NCBI GenBank assembly: GCA_023525715.1
Contig: CM042012.1
Span: forward strand, 45,609,441 to 45,673,440
Direction: 5' to 3'
DNA from: Cichorium intybus
Lineage: Eukaryota; Streptophyta; Magnoliopsida; Asterales; Asteraceae
Length of the DNA: 64,000 nucleotides
The number at the start of each line of letters is the position of its first letter. Positions within the stretch are counted from its first letter, which is position 1. Of the stretch, positions 21,554 through 34,548 are shown piece by piece. Made by a program: the position numbers and the translations under genes. A model generated the notes under the pieces. That model was not told the origin of the DNA. It did no database searches and saw only the letters and a list, made by a program, of their open reading frames with translations.

Positions 21554-24500
21554 CTATGCCGAATCTTCTTCTTCTTGAACCCTTGATGACATCTGCTTGA
21601 ATCCTGGCACGAAGTTGTTGGCCATCATTGACATGAGAGATGTAAGTTGAGTCATTCGATCACTCACACCGCTAATCTACTGTTGCTGAGATTCCAGGAG
21701 CTTAAAAACTTTTGCTTCTCGTTCTCTTGATTCCTTCTCGTACTGCTGGTGTCTTGCTTCCATCATCTCCATCATGTCCAGCAGCTGCTCCTTATCGATA
21801 GTGGACAACGGGTGGTCCTTGGTTTCTTTTAAAACCTCTTCTTTTCCTCCTTCTCCCATACGTGTCCAATTTTTTTCCTTGCTCTTGATCCTAGGCTCCA
21901 TTAATATCCTTCTGTCCACTTGCTTGCCATTCCCTTCTGAAGGTAATGATATAGGATTTCCAAACATGTTTAGTCTTCTTTTCCTTGTCCCAAAGAAGAT
22001 GTCCATGTCCCCTGTCTTGCAATCAATCACCGAACCAGCAGTAGCCAAGAATGGGCGTCCTAAAATGAGTGCAGGCGCGTCGTCCAAGCTTTCATATTCC
22101 ATAACCAGAAAATCCACGGGATAGAAAAATTCCCCAACCTTGACTATGACATTTGTCAGTTTTCCCCGAGATACCTTTGTTGATTGATCAGCCAGCTGCA
22201 ATACAACTTCTGCTGGCTCTATTTCTTCATTTTTGTGCTTATCGTACAGGTATCCTGGCAGTATATTGACACTTGCTCCCAAATCTAACAAGGTGTTCCG
22301 AATGACCACATCTCCTACAGTAGTAGTTATCAATAGTGATCCAGGATCCTTTTCCTTTTTGGGCAGTGTTCCCAACAATGCCTCACTCGCTTTCACAGTC
22401 AACCTCACAGTATTTGGTGTGGGCACTTTACTCTTCCCATTTCTTTCACACATTTCTTGAAGAATTCTGGTATCCTCAGGGGCATCCTTAAGCTCATCCC
22501 ACAGAGTTTGGTTCATTAAAGGCCCCATTGGTTTGGGTGCTTCCTGCTTCTTTTTCCCTTTCCTATCCTTCTTTTTCTGCTTGATTCCTGCTATCGTCGA
22601 TTGCTCCTCCTTTTGGACCTCTTTGTCTATTTCTGGTTGAGTTTCCTTCTCAACAGGAGTTTCTTCTTCCTTACCTTCCTCACTTCCTAGAACTTTCTCT
22701 TCCTTCTCCAGTTTCACTTCACTTCCTACTTCAAACAAGTATTCCAAAGTGACTTTTCGCCATCCAGATTCGATAGTGTTAACTTGCTATTTTCTTGGTC
22801 GCTGATTATGGGTTGGGTTGACCTCTGTAGCACTTGGCAATTTTCCACTGTCTCTCTTTTGCTGATCCTCAGCCATTTGTCCAATTTGTCGTTCCATGTT
22901 TGCAATGGCTTTTGCATTTGCTTGAGACTGTTGTTGCGTAGCAGTGACCATCTCGTACATCTTAGCAAACATTTCTTCTTGAGTTCCCGGGACGTTGTTG
23001 GTAACATTATTGGGCCCCCTATTGTTGTTATTGCTACTATTTCCATTTGTATTTCCATTGTGGTTGTTGTTATTTGCAGGCTGATGTGTTCTAGGCTGAT
23101 TGGTCGATTGACTTTGGTAATTGTTCTGCCTAAAATTCTGCTGCTGTCCTTGATTATATGGCCTGTAGGGTCGTCCATTATTATGCTGGCCTTGACCCTG
23201 GCCATAAACTTGATTCACCTCTTGAGTTTTAGGTCCTCCTTGACCTCCTTGCGATGGATTCTGCGGTCCATTCTGCAGTGTTGACATGAGCTTGTCAAAC
23301 TTCTTATTCAGTTCACTAATTTCCTTCTTTACTTCCTTCTTCCAGTCAGCATCGGCTCCCACTGCTGCTGCCGTACCTACAGTCTTCCTGGTAGAGAAAT
23401 TCGCCTTGGAACTATTGCTTAATTGTTCCAAGAACTGCCAAGCTTCCTCTGGGTCCTGCCACATAAATGTCCCACTTGATGAGGCATTTATCATGGCCTG
23501 ATGCGTCTCACTGACTCCTTCGAAGAATAACTTAACTAACTGCCACCTAGGAATTTCGTGATGCGGGCAGGATCGCAACAGCTCTTTTAACCTATCAAAC
23601 GCTTCATGAAAAGCCTCTCCTGGATTTTGCTAGAAGTCCTGAATGACCCTTCTAATTTCAGTTGTCTTACTTGCTGGATAAAATTCCTCTAGGAACTTGG
23701 CCTTGAGCTGATCCCATGTGGTAATGCTGTTCGATGGTAAAGATGTAAACCAGTATTTGGCCTTATCTTTGAGGGTAAATGGGAATAGTCTAATCCTGAA
23801 AATGTTCCTATTGGTGTTCCTAGGGTTATTAGCATTGGCAATTGCTAAAAATTCATATAGATGATTATAAGGATCGTCTTGCTTATACCCTCTAAACTCT
23901 GGCAATATTCCTAACAACTGAGGTCTTATTTCTACTTGAGAATCAATGTTATCAGGAATATAAATTGGTGATGAATCATCATATTCCCGTGGTTGGAAAT
24001 GTGATGCAACCGATTGCCTTCTCGGTTGTGCGAAATGTAAAGGTTGAGCACGATTACCGTAAAGATGATCGTTATATTCCTGCTGACATGGTGGTTGTCG
24101 ATACTGTGGTGCTCTTCTGGGAGGTCCCCGACCTCGGTTCCATTGTGGTTGTGGTGCTGGTGGCACCCATCCCTCGTCTTCTTCGTCATATCCCTCCTCT
24201 GTCTCTGGATAATGGTATTGTGGCTGAGGAGGTTGTTGATAGTGTATCGGTTGTGTAGGTTGGAATGTGGGTTGAGGTTTAAAAAGAACTGGTTGTGGTT
24301 GAGAAAATGGTTGAGAGGTTGGTGTCTGCTGTCTAGAAACTGGGGTGCCATCATGGGTCGGCTCTCCCCAAGACATTGTAGAGGTAAACGGGTTGGTAGA
24401 TTGTGGTTGTGAAACGGGTGTAAATGCTGGTACCGATGGCAGAGTGCATGATGGTATAGGTGCAGGGTCTAAAACTGCACCACCAGAAGCACTCGTGCTC

Positions 24501-24707
24501 CCGAACTGAAACTCTGACAGTAGGGGAATAGAAAACATCCCCGTTGCCTCACCTGATGGTTCCTGGGCGACACTTACTGGACTACTACTAACCTGACTAA
24601 AATTCATGATATTTAAACGCCTACGAGCACGGATTTTGCACGCAGTACGCTCAATCTCAGGATCAAAATGCAATGGGGATAATTGCTCACCCCTAACGGG
24701 TACGCAT
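21554..24707 (-). pseudogene. gag: Gag-protease polyprotein of outer element, lacking RT
   Basis: Gag core as in element Y (LFPFTLKDKAKYWFTSLPS; MRSCPHHEIPRWQLVKLFF). The nucleocapsid part is an Asn/Gln/Gly-rich tract (for example NNRGPNNVTNNVPG) without a CCHC knuckle. Protease follows with DLGASVNILPGYLYDKHKNEE and LILGRPFLATAGS. Instead of RT, the frame ends in a Met/Glu-rich, probably helical tail (EQLLDMMEMMEARHQQYEKE, then QLTSLMSMMANNFVPGF) and stops at 21554, next to the hairpin block. Lesions: an extra T four codons after ATG 24707, TAG at 23630-23632, TAG near 22786, TAG at 21677-21679. The clean end suggests a non-autonomous design rather than simple loss of pol. Confidence 0.75.
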
Positions 24708-24817
24708 GCACTAGTGCAACACGCCCACAAACAAAAATCAAAAACAAAACTAACCAAATGAAATTTTCAAAAAACAAGAAACAAGTTCCTACTAATCACC
24801 TAATCTAAGCTCACAGC

Positions 24818-24835
24818 TCCCCGGCAACGACGCCA
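24818..24835 (-). other. Primer binding site of outer element (one mismatch)
   Basis: Minus strand TGGCGTCGTTGCCGGGGA: the tRNA-Asp site with one base changed, 5 bp from LTR-F. Confidence 0.85.
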
Positions 24836-24840
24836 AAATT

Positions 24841-25942
24841 TGACACGCCTAGGTCGTCGTGCGGTCAAAAATAAAGAAAACCTAACACACACTAGTACAG
24901 TGGTAGTCAGGGTCGATCCACAGGAGCTTCGTGGTTAGACTAAATGACAGATTACCAACTAGTAGTGTCACGCTACAGTCGGAGGACCTAGTTTCTAAGT
25001 TCTCAACTACCCAAAAGACAATAGTCAAACAAAGTCAAGCCAAGCATAAGCTAAACTCAACCCAAACTAACCTAGTCACTTTTTGAAATCAGAAGTGCAT
25101 CTCTGAATCAGAAGCAAACAAAGGCATCCAAACCAAACAAGGCATAACCTAACTAATAACTAGGGTTCTGACTGAACAGCTACTAGCTAAAGTTCAATGT
25201 CCAAAACTAACCTAATTGGCTACTGATTTCAGCAAAGGAAAGCAGTTCCAGACAAGGCCAAAACAAGATTCAAACACAATTCAAACAATCAAAACACAAA
25301 CAAACATCCAAAATACCGAAATACCAATAATACTCATAACCAAATGATTCTCATTCATCAAACTCAGATCCAAACATCAAAACAGTAACTAAATACTACT
25401 AAAACATAAACCTAAGCTTAATATCAATGGTTGTCACTCCCAAGGATACAAACTAAAGCTTACAAATATCTAACTAATTGAAAATAAAATCCAAAACATA
25501 AAAATACCAATTGAGAAGTTGCTGGAATGACATCTTGGAGTCAAAGAGCTTCAAGGTCGATTTTACACCCGGTCTTTGCTAGGGTTTTCGGCTGGAATTG
25601 CCTCTATTTATATTTGCAAATTTCTCGCAGCCGCGCCGCGCAAATGAAGAATCTGCGGCGCGCGTACTTATCTTTCCCCGTTTTTTCGTCATTTGAATGT
25701 GTTACACCGCCTTAAGCCCGCGTCGCGCGTTTCATAGATCCGCGGCACGCATACGTATTTCCTTGATTTTTCATTCTTTTCCAAACTTCTTCCTTTTGCA
25801 CGCTTTTAGTCCCTGTTTCCATTCTTTTCTCCCAAACAAGTCCTGGCACGAAAAGTGAGAATACCCAGACATATATGATATAATTTCATCAAGAACAGGG
25901 CTCAACAACGCCTAAAATACTTGATATCACTAGGCGTTGTCA
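24841..25942 (-). repeat. 5' LTR of outer element (LTR-F)
   Basis: 1102 bp, TGACACGCCTAGG to TAGGCGTTGTCA. It is the partner of LTR-A and is followed by the target duplication tgaga. A minus-strand TATAAATAGAGG box lies at about 25600-25611, with GC-rich palindromes upstream of it. Confidence 0.9.
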
Positions 25943-27462
25943 TGAGACTTCTGTGATGGCGAATTGTTCGAGTTAGTAAAAGACCAACATATAAACTGTC
26001 TCTATACATCACTGTGATCAAGCATATATCCGAAAAAAATAAAAAATCAGGGCGTTGTGTTAAATTGTTTACGGAGATATTGTATGAACCTCAATGAACG
26101 CTCGTAACGGCGAGACGAGGATATGAAACACATTGTTTTATTCTATAAAATGTTAATGATGTCAAAACAGATATGATAGTATATTTGAACTAGCCAACCA
26201 TTGGAGTTTTGTCCGTCCCCTCATTACATTTGCGTAAAAGTCGTACTATTATGGAGTATCAACGTATTATGTGTTGAAACCGTATAAATATGCAAAGATT
26301 TTTAGCTGAATGCCGTCAATGTAGAAATGGTGTTTGGTCAACTTGTTGGCTACAATGTATATTTCCAAATAAATCCTTTCGTCCAACTGGAGATGACATG
26401 TCCCCATTCTAGCTATGGAGAAAAAAATTTTCATATTCGATTTACTTTGGTTATGACTATCAGTAAACTCCAGGCATATACAGACAGTTGTTTACGCATG
26501 TGATTATATACCAGAATGGCGAAATCCATGTTTGACATATGTTGTCCGTAGGTACATAACGGTATCGGTACCGGAAAGTGCCAAAAAAGTTCAATTGTAA
26601 CCATCTTTGCACATTAAACGTGGTATAAAAAAGGTTTCCAAGGAAAGAGTTCCTTTTAAGATGGTGTTCGAACTCGGATGTTCATTCGTTACCGTTAAGA
26701 TTGAAAGAATCAATAATTATGACTTTTTCAAACGAGGTACTTGACCTTCACAGGTAACTTGTAAGTAGTTTCAAATGTTAATTATAAGTACAATTCCTAA
26801 TATGTTCAAATTTCGAAATCATAATGCTAATGTGCAAGTAATACAAAATGCTACTGTGCAGGTAAAATGCCAAGGTCTGATGTTGAAAAAAATAACACGC
26901 AGGTTCTAATCTGTCCAAAAATACATCTATGAGATGCCATGCTCTTCTATTAGAAAAGGGTTAAGATGCTAACAATGTAAGGGAAATTCCGAGGTCTGAT
27001 GTTGAAAACACGTACATATCTGATGTTGTCAAATACTTAGTAAAGATGTTTATACGCACAATCACCTCAAAAATTTCTGGTTTCATAAAAGCTTTTGAAC
27101 CCAATTCAGATTATAATTAATCATTTCTTAGTATAACGTTTGAAGTGAATTATAAATCAATGAACTTTAAGAAAAAGAAATATATAATTTAATTATCAAG
27201 TTCGGTTTTAGAGAGGATTATGTGCATAATATAGGATAAACTTGAAAGCTTCTTTTATGTTAGCAATGGATGTTTTTTTCATCATTAATTACATTCAATT
27301 AAATCCTAGCCGTTTTGTACCTTTAACTTTTAATTAAGAATTGAAGAGAAGAGAAAGTAATGCTTACCTGGTCTATTTAAACGAACATTATCATCAATCC
27401 CCAAACCAAGAGGTTCAGAAATCCTACGTTGAAGTTATCGGTCTCTGTAAATGCGCATAAAC

Positions 27463-27995
27463 ATGGCCAAACTCGCAGCTTACTTCTTGTTTCTAATTGT
27501 TGTGTTCTCAGGTTTGCGAGCTCAATTCTCTTGCTAGATGCTTATAATATTCGATAACGTTATTTTGATTTTAACATACGTGATGAAGTTTGTTGTAGAT
27601 ACATTGCGATATCCAACACGATTTGTCTCAAAGCATATCATGTTTGATTAAAATAGTTTCACATGGATTCCAAACATATCAAACTCATTGTGGAAAAATT
27701 ATCATACAATAAATTTTAATATTTTCTTCTTGATTTAACATAGCCATGTGCACAATATCTAATATTATTTGGTTAATATTATAAGTAATATGTTTGATTT
27801 ATTTATCTTCGTCTTTTAGTTGGAGTTCCGATTATCAATGGACAACAAAGATGTACAGTGGTGTGGGATCCAAACAGTTGTAATCTTAATGATTGTCGTG
27901 CACAATGTTTTCAACAGCACAATGGCGCCGAAGGAGTTTGCGAAATTTCAAGTGATAAGAGCCATTACGTTTGTATTTGTATTTACAATTGCTAA
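27463..27995 (+). CDS. Defensin-like secreted peptide gene, copy 2
   Basis: Exon 1 is 27463-27511 and exon 2 27820-27995, with a 308-bp GT-AG phase-1 intron that splits the signal peptide from the mature part, as is usual for plant DEFL genes. Product is 74 residues: hydrophobic signal MAKLAAYFLFLIVVFS, probable cleavage after ING, then eight cysteines (C-x8-C-x4-C-x3-C-x10-C-x10-C-x1-C-x3-C) ending in Cys. An in-frame ATG 12 bp upstream (27451) could add MRIN. A TATA-like ctatttaaacg lies about 85 bp upstream. It is expected to be secreted; target and activity are unknown. No disabling change is seen. Confidence 0.85.
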
Positions 27996-28487
27996 TGAAA
28001 TCTTAAGCAAATAGGGTCACTTTGTGTTTAAACCTCAACTACATTAGAGATGCAATTAAATTGAATAACATAATTTATATATATGAATTTTCGGATATTT
28101 TTGAAATGTATTAAGTGAATTCATTTGAGACTTATGTTATGGCGAATTGTTCGAGTTAGTAAAAGACCAACATATAAACTGTCTCTATACATCACTGTGA
28201 TCAAGCATGTATCCGAAAAAAATAAAAAATCGGGGCGTTGTGTTAAATTGTTTACGGAAATATTGTATGAACCTCAATGAACGCTCGTAAGGGCGTGGCG
28301 AGGATATGAAACACATTGTTTTATTCTATAAAATGTTAATGATGCCAAAACAAATATGATAGTATATTTGAACTACCCAACCATTGGAGTTTTGTCCGTC
28401 CCCTCATTACATTTGCGTAAAAGTCGTACTATTATGGAATATCAACGTATTATGTGCTGAAACCGTATAAATATGCAAAGATTTTTA

Positions 28488-28580
28488 GCTGAATGCCATC
28501 AATGTAGAAATGGTGTTTGGTCAACTTGTTGGCTACGATGTATATTTCATAATAAATCCTTTCTGTCCACCTGGAGATGA
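28488..28580 (+). pseudogene. Possible decayed cysteine-rich exon in the unit spacer
   Basis: After an acceptor-like tttttag, 30 codons begin AECHQCRNGVWSTCWLRC and end at TGA. The four cysteines (C-x2-C-x7-C-x3-C) are kept in the other units (for example 26305, 30658, 32846, 35040, 37247), where frames break further on. No partner exon is visible. It may be a relic of a second peptide gene or chance. Confidence 0.2.
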
Positions 28581-29633
28581 CATGTCCCCATATTCAAGCT
28601 AGGGAGAAAAAAAGTTTCATATTCGATTTACTTTGGTTATGGCGATCAGTAAACTCCAGGCATATATAGTCAGTTGTTTACGCATGTGGTTATATACCAG
28701 AATGGCGAAATCTATCTTTTACATGATGTTGTTCGTAGGTACATAACGGTATCGGTACCGGAAAGTGCCAAAAAGAGTTCAATTGTAACCATCTTTGCAC
28801 ATTAAAGAGTTCCTTTTAAGATGGTGTTCGAACTCGGATGTTCATTCGTTACCGTTAAGATTGAAAGAATCAATAATTATGACTTTTTCAAACGAGGAAC
28901 TTGACCTTCACAGGTAACTTGTAAGTAGTTTAAAATGTTAATTTTAAGTACAATTCCTAATATGTTCAAATGTCCAAATCATAATGCTAATGTGTAAGTA
29001 ATACAAAATGCTACTGTGCAGGTAAAATGCCAAGGTCTGATGTTGAAAAAAATAACACACAGGTTCTAATCTGTCCAAATATACATCTATGAGATGTCAT
29101 GCTCTTCTATTAGAAAAGGGTTAAGATGCTAACAATGTAAGGGAAATTCCGAGGTCTGATGTTGAAAACACGTACATGTCTGATGTTGTCAAATACTTAG
29201 TATAGATGTTTAAACGCACAATCACCTCAAAAATTTCTGGTTTCATATAAGCTTTTGAATCCAATTCAGATTATAATTAATCATTTCTTAGTATAACGTT
29301 TGAAGTGAATTATAAATCAATGAACTTTAAGAAAAAGAAATATATAATTTAATTATCAAGTTTGGTTTTAGAGAGGATTATGTGCATAATATAGGATAAA
29401 CTTGAAAGCTTCTTTTATGTTACCTATATGTTACCGATGGAAGTTTTTTTCATCATTAAGTACATTCAATTAAATCCTAGCCGTTTTGTACCTTTAACTT
29501 TTAATTAAGAATTGAAGAGAAGAGAAAGTAATGCTTACCTGGTCTATTTAAACGAACATTATCATCAATCCCCAAACCAAGAGGTTCAGAAATCGTACGT
29601 TGAAGTTATCGGTCTCTGTAAATGCGCATAAAC

Positions 29634-30166
29634 ATGGCCAAACTCGCAACTTACTTCTTGTTTCTAATTGTTGTGTTCTCAGGTTTGCGAGCTCAATTCT
29701 CTTGCTAGATGCTTATAATATTCGATAACGTTATTTTGATTTTAGCATACGTGATGAAGTTTGTTGTAGATACATTGCGATATCCAACACGATTTGTCTC
29801 AAAGCATATCATGTTTGATTAAAATAGTTTCACATGGATTCCAAACATATCAAACTCATTGTGGAAAAATTATCATACAATAAATTTTAATATTTTCTTC
29901 TTGATTTAACATAGCCATGTGCACAATATCTAATATTATTTGGTTAATATTATAAGTAATATGTTTGATTTATTTATCTTCGTCTTTTATTTGGAGTTCC
30001 GATTATCAATGGACAACAAAGATGTACAGTGGTGTGGGATCCAAACAGTTGTAATCTTAATGATTGTCGTGCACAATGTTTTCAACAGCACAATGGCGCC
30101 GAAGGAGTTTGCGAAATTTCAAGTGATAAGAGCCATTACGTTTGTATTTGTATTTACAATTGCTAA
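29634..30166 (+). pseudogene. Defensin-like peptide gene, copy 3 (splice acceptor lost)
   Basis: Exon 1 is 29634-29682 with a normal donor; exon-2 sequence is 29991-30166 and unchanged in its eight cysteines. The acceptor, cttttag in all other copies, reads cttttat (29984-29990), so the invariant AG is gone. Retaining the intron would give a stop soon after exon 1, because TAG follows the ...SCQ... reading of gctcaattctcttgc. Residue 6 of the signal is Thr instead of Ala. It is probably non-functional unless a cryptic acceptor is used. Confidence 0.8.
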
Positions 30167-31818
30167 TGAAATCTTAAGCTAATAGGGTCACTTTGTGTTT
30201 AAACCTCAACTACATTAGAGATGCAATTAAATTGAATAACATAATTTATATATATGAATTTTCGGATCTTTTTGAAATGTATTAAGTGAATTCTTGTGAG
30301 ACTTCTGTGATGGCGAATTGTTCGAGTTAGTAAAAGACCAACATATAAACTGTCTCTATACATCACTGTGATCAACCATTTGTATCCGAAAAAAATAAAA
30401 AACCAGGGCGTTGTGTTAAATTGTTTAAGGATATATTGTATGAACCTCAATGAGCGCTCGTAAGGGTGTGGCGAGGATATGAAACACATTGTTTTATTCT
30501 ATAAAATGTTAATGATGTCAAAACAGATATGATAGTATATTTGAACTACCCAACCATTTGAGTTTTGTCCGTCCCCTCATTTCATGTGCGTAAAACACGT
30601 ACTATTATGGTGTATCAACGTATTATGTGCTGAAACCGTATAAATATGCAAAGATTTTTGCTGAATGCCATCAATGTAGAAATGGTGTTTGGTCAACATG
30701 TTGGCTACGATGTATATTTCTTAATAAATCCTTTCTGTCCACCTGGAGATGACATGTCCCCATTCAAGCTAGGGAGAAAAAAAGTTTCATATATTTACTT
30801 TGTTTATGGCGATCAGTAAACTCCAGGCATATATAGTCAGTTGTTTACGCATGTGGTTATATACCAGAATGGCGAAATCCATGTTTTACATGATGTTGTC
30901 CGTAGGTACATAACGGTATCGGTACCGGAAAGTGCCAAAAAAAGTTCATTGTAACTATCTTTGCACATTAAACGTGGTATAAAAAAGGTTTCCTGGTAAA
31001 GAGTTCCTTTTAAGATGGTGTTCGAACTCTGATGTTCATTTGTGTACCGTAAAGATTGAAAGAATCAATAATTATGTCTTTTCAAACAAGGTACTTGACC
31101 TTCACCGGTAACTTGTAAGTAGTTTAAAATGTTAATTTGTAAGTACAATTCCTAATATGTTCAAATGTCCAAATCATAATGCTAATGTGCAAGTAATACA
31201 AAATGCTGCCATGCAGGTAAAATGCCAAGGTCTGATGTTGAAAAAAATTAAAACGCAGGTTCTAATCTGTCCAAATATACATCTATGAGATGTCATGCTC
31301 TTCTATTAGAAAAGGGTTAATATGCTAACAATGTACGTGAAATTCCTAGGTCTGATGTTGAAAACACGTACATGTCTGATGTTGTCAAATACTTAGTATA
31401 GATGTTTAAACGCACAATCACCTCAAAAATTTCTGGTTTCATAAAAGCTTTTGAACCCAATTCAGATTATAATTAATCATTTCTTAGTATAACATTTGAA
31501 GTGAATAATAAATCAATGAACTTTAAGAAAAAGAAATATATAATTTAATTATCAAGTTCAGTTTTAGAGAGGATTATGTGCATAATATAGGATAAACTTG
31601 AAAGCTTCTTTTATGTTACCAATGGAAGTTTTTTTCATCAATAATTACATTCAATTAAATCCTAGCCGTTTTGTACCTTTAACTTTTAATTAAGAATTGA
31701 AGAGAAGAGAAAGTAATGCTTACCTGGTCTATTTAAACGAACATTATCATCAATCCCCAAACCAAGAGGTTCAGAAATCCTACGTTGACGTTATCGGTCT
31801 TTGTAAATGCGCATAAAC

Positions 31819-32351
31819 ATGGCCAAACTCGCAGCTTACTTCTTGTTTCTAATTGTTGTGTTCTCAGGTTTGCGAGCTCAATTCTCTTGCTAGATGCTTA
31901 TAATCTTCGATAACGTTATTTTGATTTTAACATACGTGATGAAGTTTGTTGTAGATACATTGCGATATCCAACACGATTTGTCTCAAAGCATATCATGTT
32001 TGATTAAAATAGTTTCACATGGATTCCAAACATATCAAACTCATTGTGGAAAAATTATCATACAATAAATTTTAATATTTTCTTCCTGATTTAACATAGC
32101 CATGTGCACAATATCTAATATTATTTGGTTAATATTATAAGTAATATGTTTGATTTATTTATCTTCGTCTTTTAGTTGGAGTTCCGATTATCAATGGACA
32201 ACAAAGATGTACAGTGGTGTGGGATCCAAACAGTTGTAATCTTAATGATTGTCGTGCACAATGTTTTCAACAGCACAATGGCGCCGAAGGAGTTTGCGAA
32301 ATTTCAAGTGATAAGAGCCATTACGTTTGTATTTGTATTTACAATTGCTAA
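31819..32351 (+). CDS. Defensin-like secreted peptide gene, copy 4
   Basis: Exon 1 is 31819-31867, exon 2 32176-32351, GT-AG intron intact. The 74-residue product appears identical to copy 2, including the MAKLAAYFLFLIVVFS signal and all eight cysteines. The TATA-like tctatttaaacg and an in-frame ATG 12 bp upstream are kept. Confidence 0.85.
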
Positions 32352-34015
32352 TGAAATCTTAAGCTAATAGGGTCACTTTGTGTTTAAACCTCAACTACAT
32401 TAGAGATGCAATTAAATTGAATAACATAATTTATATATATGAATTTTCGGATCTTTTTGAAATGTATTAAGTGAATTCTTGTGAGACTTCTGTGATGGCG
32501 AATTGTTCGAGTTAGTAAAAGACCAACATATAAACTGTCTCTATACATCACTGTGATCAACCATTTGTATCCGAAAAAAATAAAAAACCAGGGCGTTGTG
32601 TTAAATTGTTTAAGGATATATTGTATGAACCTCAATGAACGCTCGTAAGGGTGTGGCGAGGATATGAAACACATTGTTTTATTCTATAAAATGTTAATGA
32701 TGTCAAAACAGATATGATAGTATATTTGAACTACCCAACCATTGGAGTTTTGTCTGTCCCCTCATTTCATGTGCGTAAAACACGTACTATTATGCTGTAT
32801 CAACGTATTATGTGCTGAAACCGTATAAATATGCAAAGATTTTTGCTGAATGCCATCAATGTAGAAATGGCGTTTGGTCAACATGTTGGCTACGATGTAT
32901 ATTTCTTAATCAATCCTTTCTGTCCACCTGGAGAAGACATGTCCCCATTCAAGCTAGGGAGAAAAAAAGTTTCATATATTTACTTTGGTTATGGCGATCA
33001 GTAAACTCCAGGCATATATAGTCAGTTGTTTACGCATGTGGTTATATACCAGAATGGCGAAATCCATGTTTTACATGATGTTGTCCGTAGGTACATAACG
33101 GTATCGGTACCGGAAAGTGCCAAAAAAAGTTCATTGTAACTATCTTTGCACATTAAACGTGGTATAAAAAAGGTTTCCTGGTAAAGAGTTCCTTTTCAGA
33201 TGGTGTTCGAACTCGGATGTTCATTTGTGTACGGTAAAGATTGAAAGAATCAATAATTATGTCTTTTCAAACAAGGTACTTGACCTTCACCGGTAACTTG
33301 TAAGTAGTTTAAAATGTTAATTTGTAAGTATAATTCCTAATATGTTCAAATGTCCAAATCATAATGCTAATGTGCAAGTAATACAAAATGCCACTGTGAA
33401 GGTAAAATGCCAAGGTCTGATGTTGAAAAAAAATTAAAACGCAGGTTCTAATCTGTCCAAATATACATCTATGAGATGTCATGCTCTTCTATTAGAAAAG
33501 GGTTAAGATGCTAACAATGTAAGGGAAATTCCTAGGTCTGATGTTGAAAACACGTACATGTCTGATGTTGTCAAATACTTAGTATAGATGTTTAAACGCG
33601 CAATCACCTCAAAAATTTCTGGTTTCATAAAAGCTTTTGAACCCAATTCAGATTATAATTAATCATTTCTTAGAATAACGTTTGAAGTGAATTATAAATC
33701 AATGAACTTTAAGAAAAAGAAATATATAATTTAATTATCAAGTTCGGTTTTAGAGAGGATTATGTGCATAATATAGGATAAACTTGAAAGCTTCTTTTAT
33801 GTTACCTATATGTTACCGATGGAAGTTTTTTTCATCATTAATTACATTCAATTAAATCCTAGCCGTTTTGTACCTTTAACTTTTAATTAAGAATTGAAAA
33901 GAAGAGAAAGTAATTCTTACCTGGTCTATTTAAACGAACATTATCATCAATCCCCAAACCAAGAGGTTCAGAAATCCTACGTTGAAGTTATCGGTCTTTG
34001 TAAATGCGCATAAAC

Positions 34016-34548
34016 ATGGCCAAACTCGCAGCTTACTTCTTGTTTCTAATTGTTGTGTTCTCAGGTTTGCGAGCTCAATTCTCTTGCTAGATGCTTATAA
34101 TCTTCGATAACGTTATTTTGATTTTAACATACGTGATGAAGTTTGTTGTAGATACATTGCGATATCCAACACGATTTGTCTCAAAGCATATCATGTTTGA
34201 TTAAAATAGTTTCACATGGATTCCAAACATATCAAACTCATTGTGGAAAAATTATCATACAATAAATTTTAATATTTTCTTCTTGATTTAACATAGCCAT
34301 GTGCACAATATCTAATATTATTTGGTTAATATTATAAGTAATATGTTTGATTTATTTATCTTCGTCTTTTAGTTGGAGTTCCGATTATCAATGGACAACA
34401 AAGATGTACAGTGGTGTGGGATCCAAACAGTTGTAATCTTAATGATTGTCGTGCACAATGTTTTCAACAGCACAATGGCGCCGAAGGAGTTTGCGAAATT
34501 TCAAGTGATAAGAGCCATTACGTTTGTATTTGTATTTACAATTGCTAA
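34016..34548 (+). CDS. Defensin-like secreted peptide gene, copy 5
   Basis: Exon 1 is 34016-34064, exon 2 34373-34548, splice sites intact. The product is identical to copies 2 and 4. Spacer and intron are almost the same as copy 4, so these two units probably duplicated or were homogenised most recently. Confidence 0.85.

Larger units (their letters stand above)
626..25942 (-). mobile_element. Composite Athila-lineage (Ty3/gypsy) retrotransposon complex, outer boundaries
   Basis: The block is bounded by two same-orientation LTRs (626-1716 and 24841-25942) with TG...CA ends. It is flanked by a 5-bp target duplication, tggga left and tgaga right; the uninterrupted units read tgaga, so the left copy carries one substitution. 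The outer element is read on the minus strand: 5' LTR, tRNA-Asp primer site, gag-protease, ORF1-like gene, 3' LTR. Its ORF1 is split at 3028/19950 by about 16.9 kb of further related elements. About five substitutions separate the first ~310 bp of the two outer LTRs by eye, so insertion is fairly recent. Confidence 0.85.

Noticed and set aside
30199..30489. 96-codon minus-strand frame repeated at 32384 and 34581
   Set aside because: It is open only in the three most similar units and broken in the others, with no domain or codon signal. It is a by-product of recent duplication.
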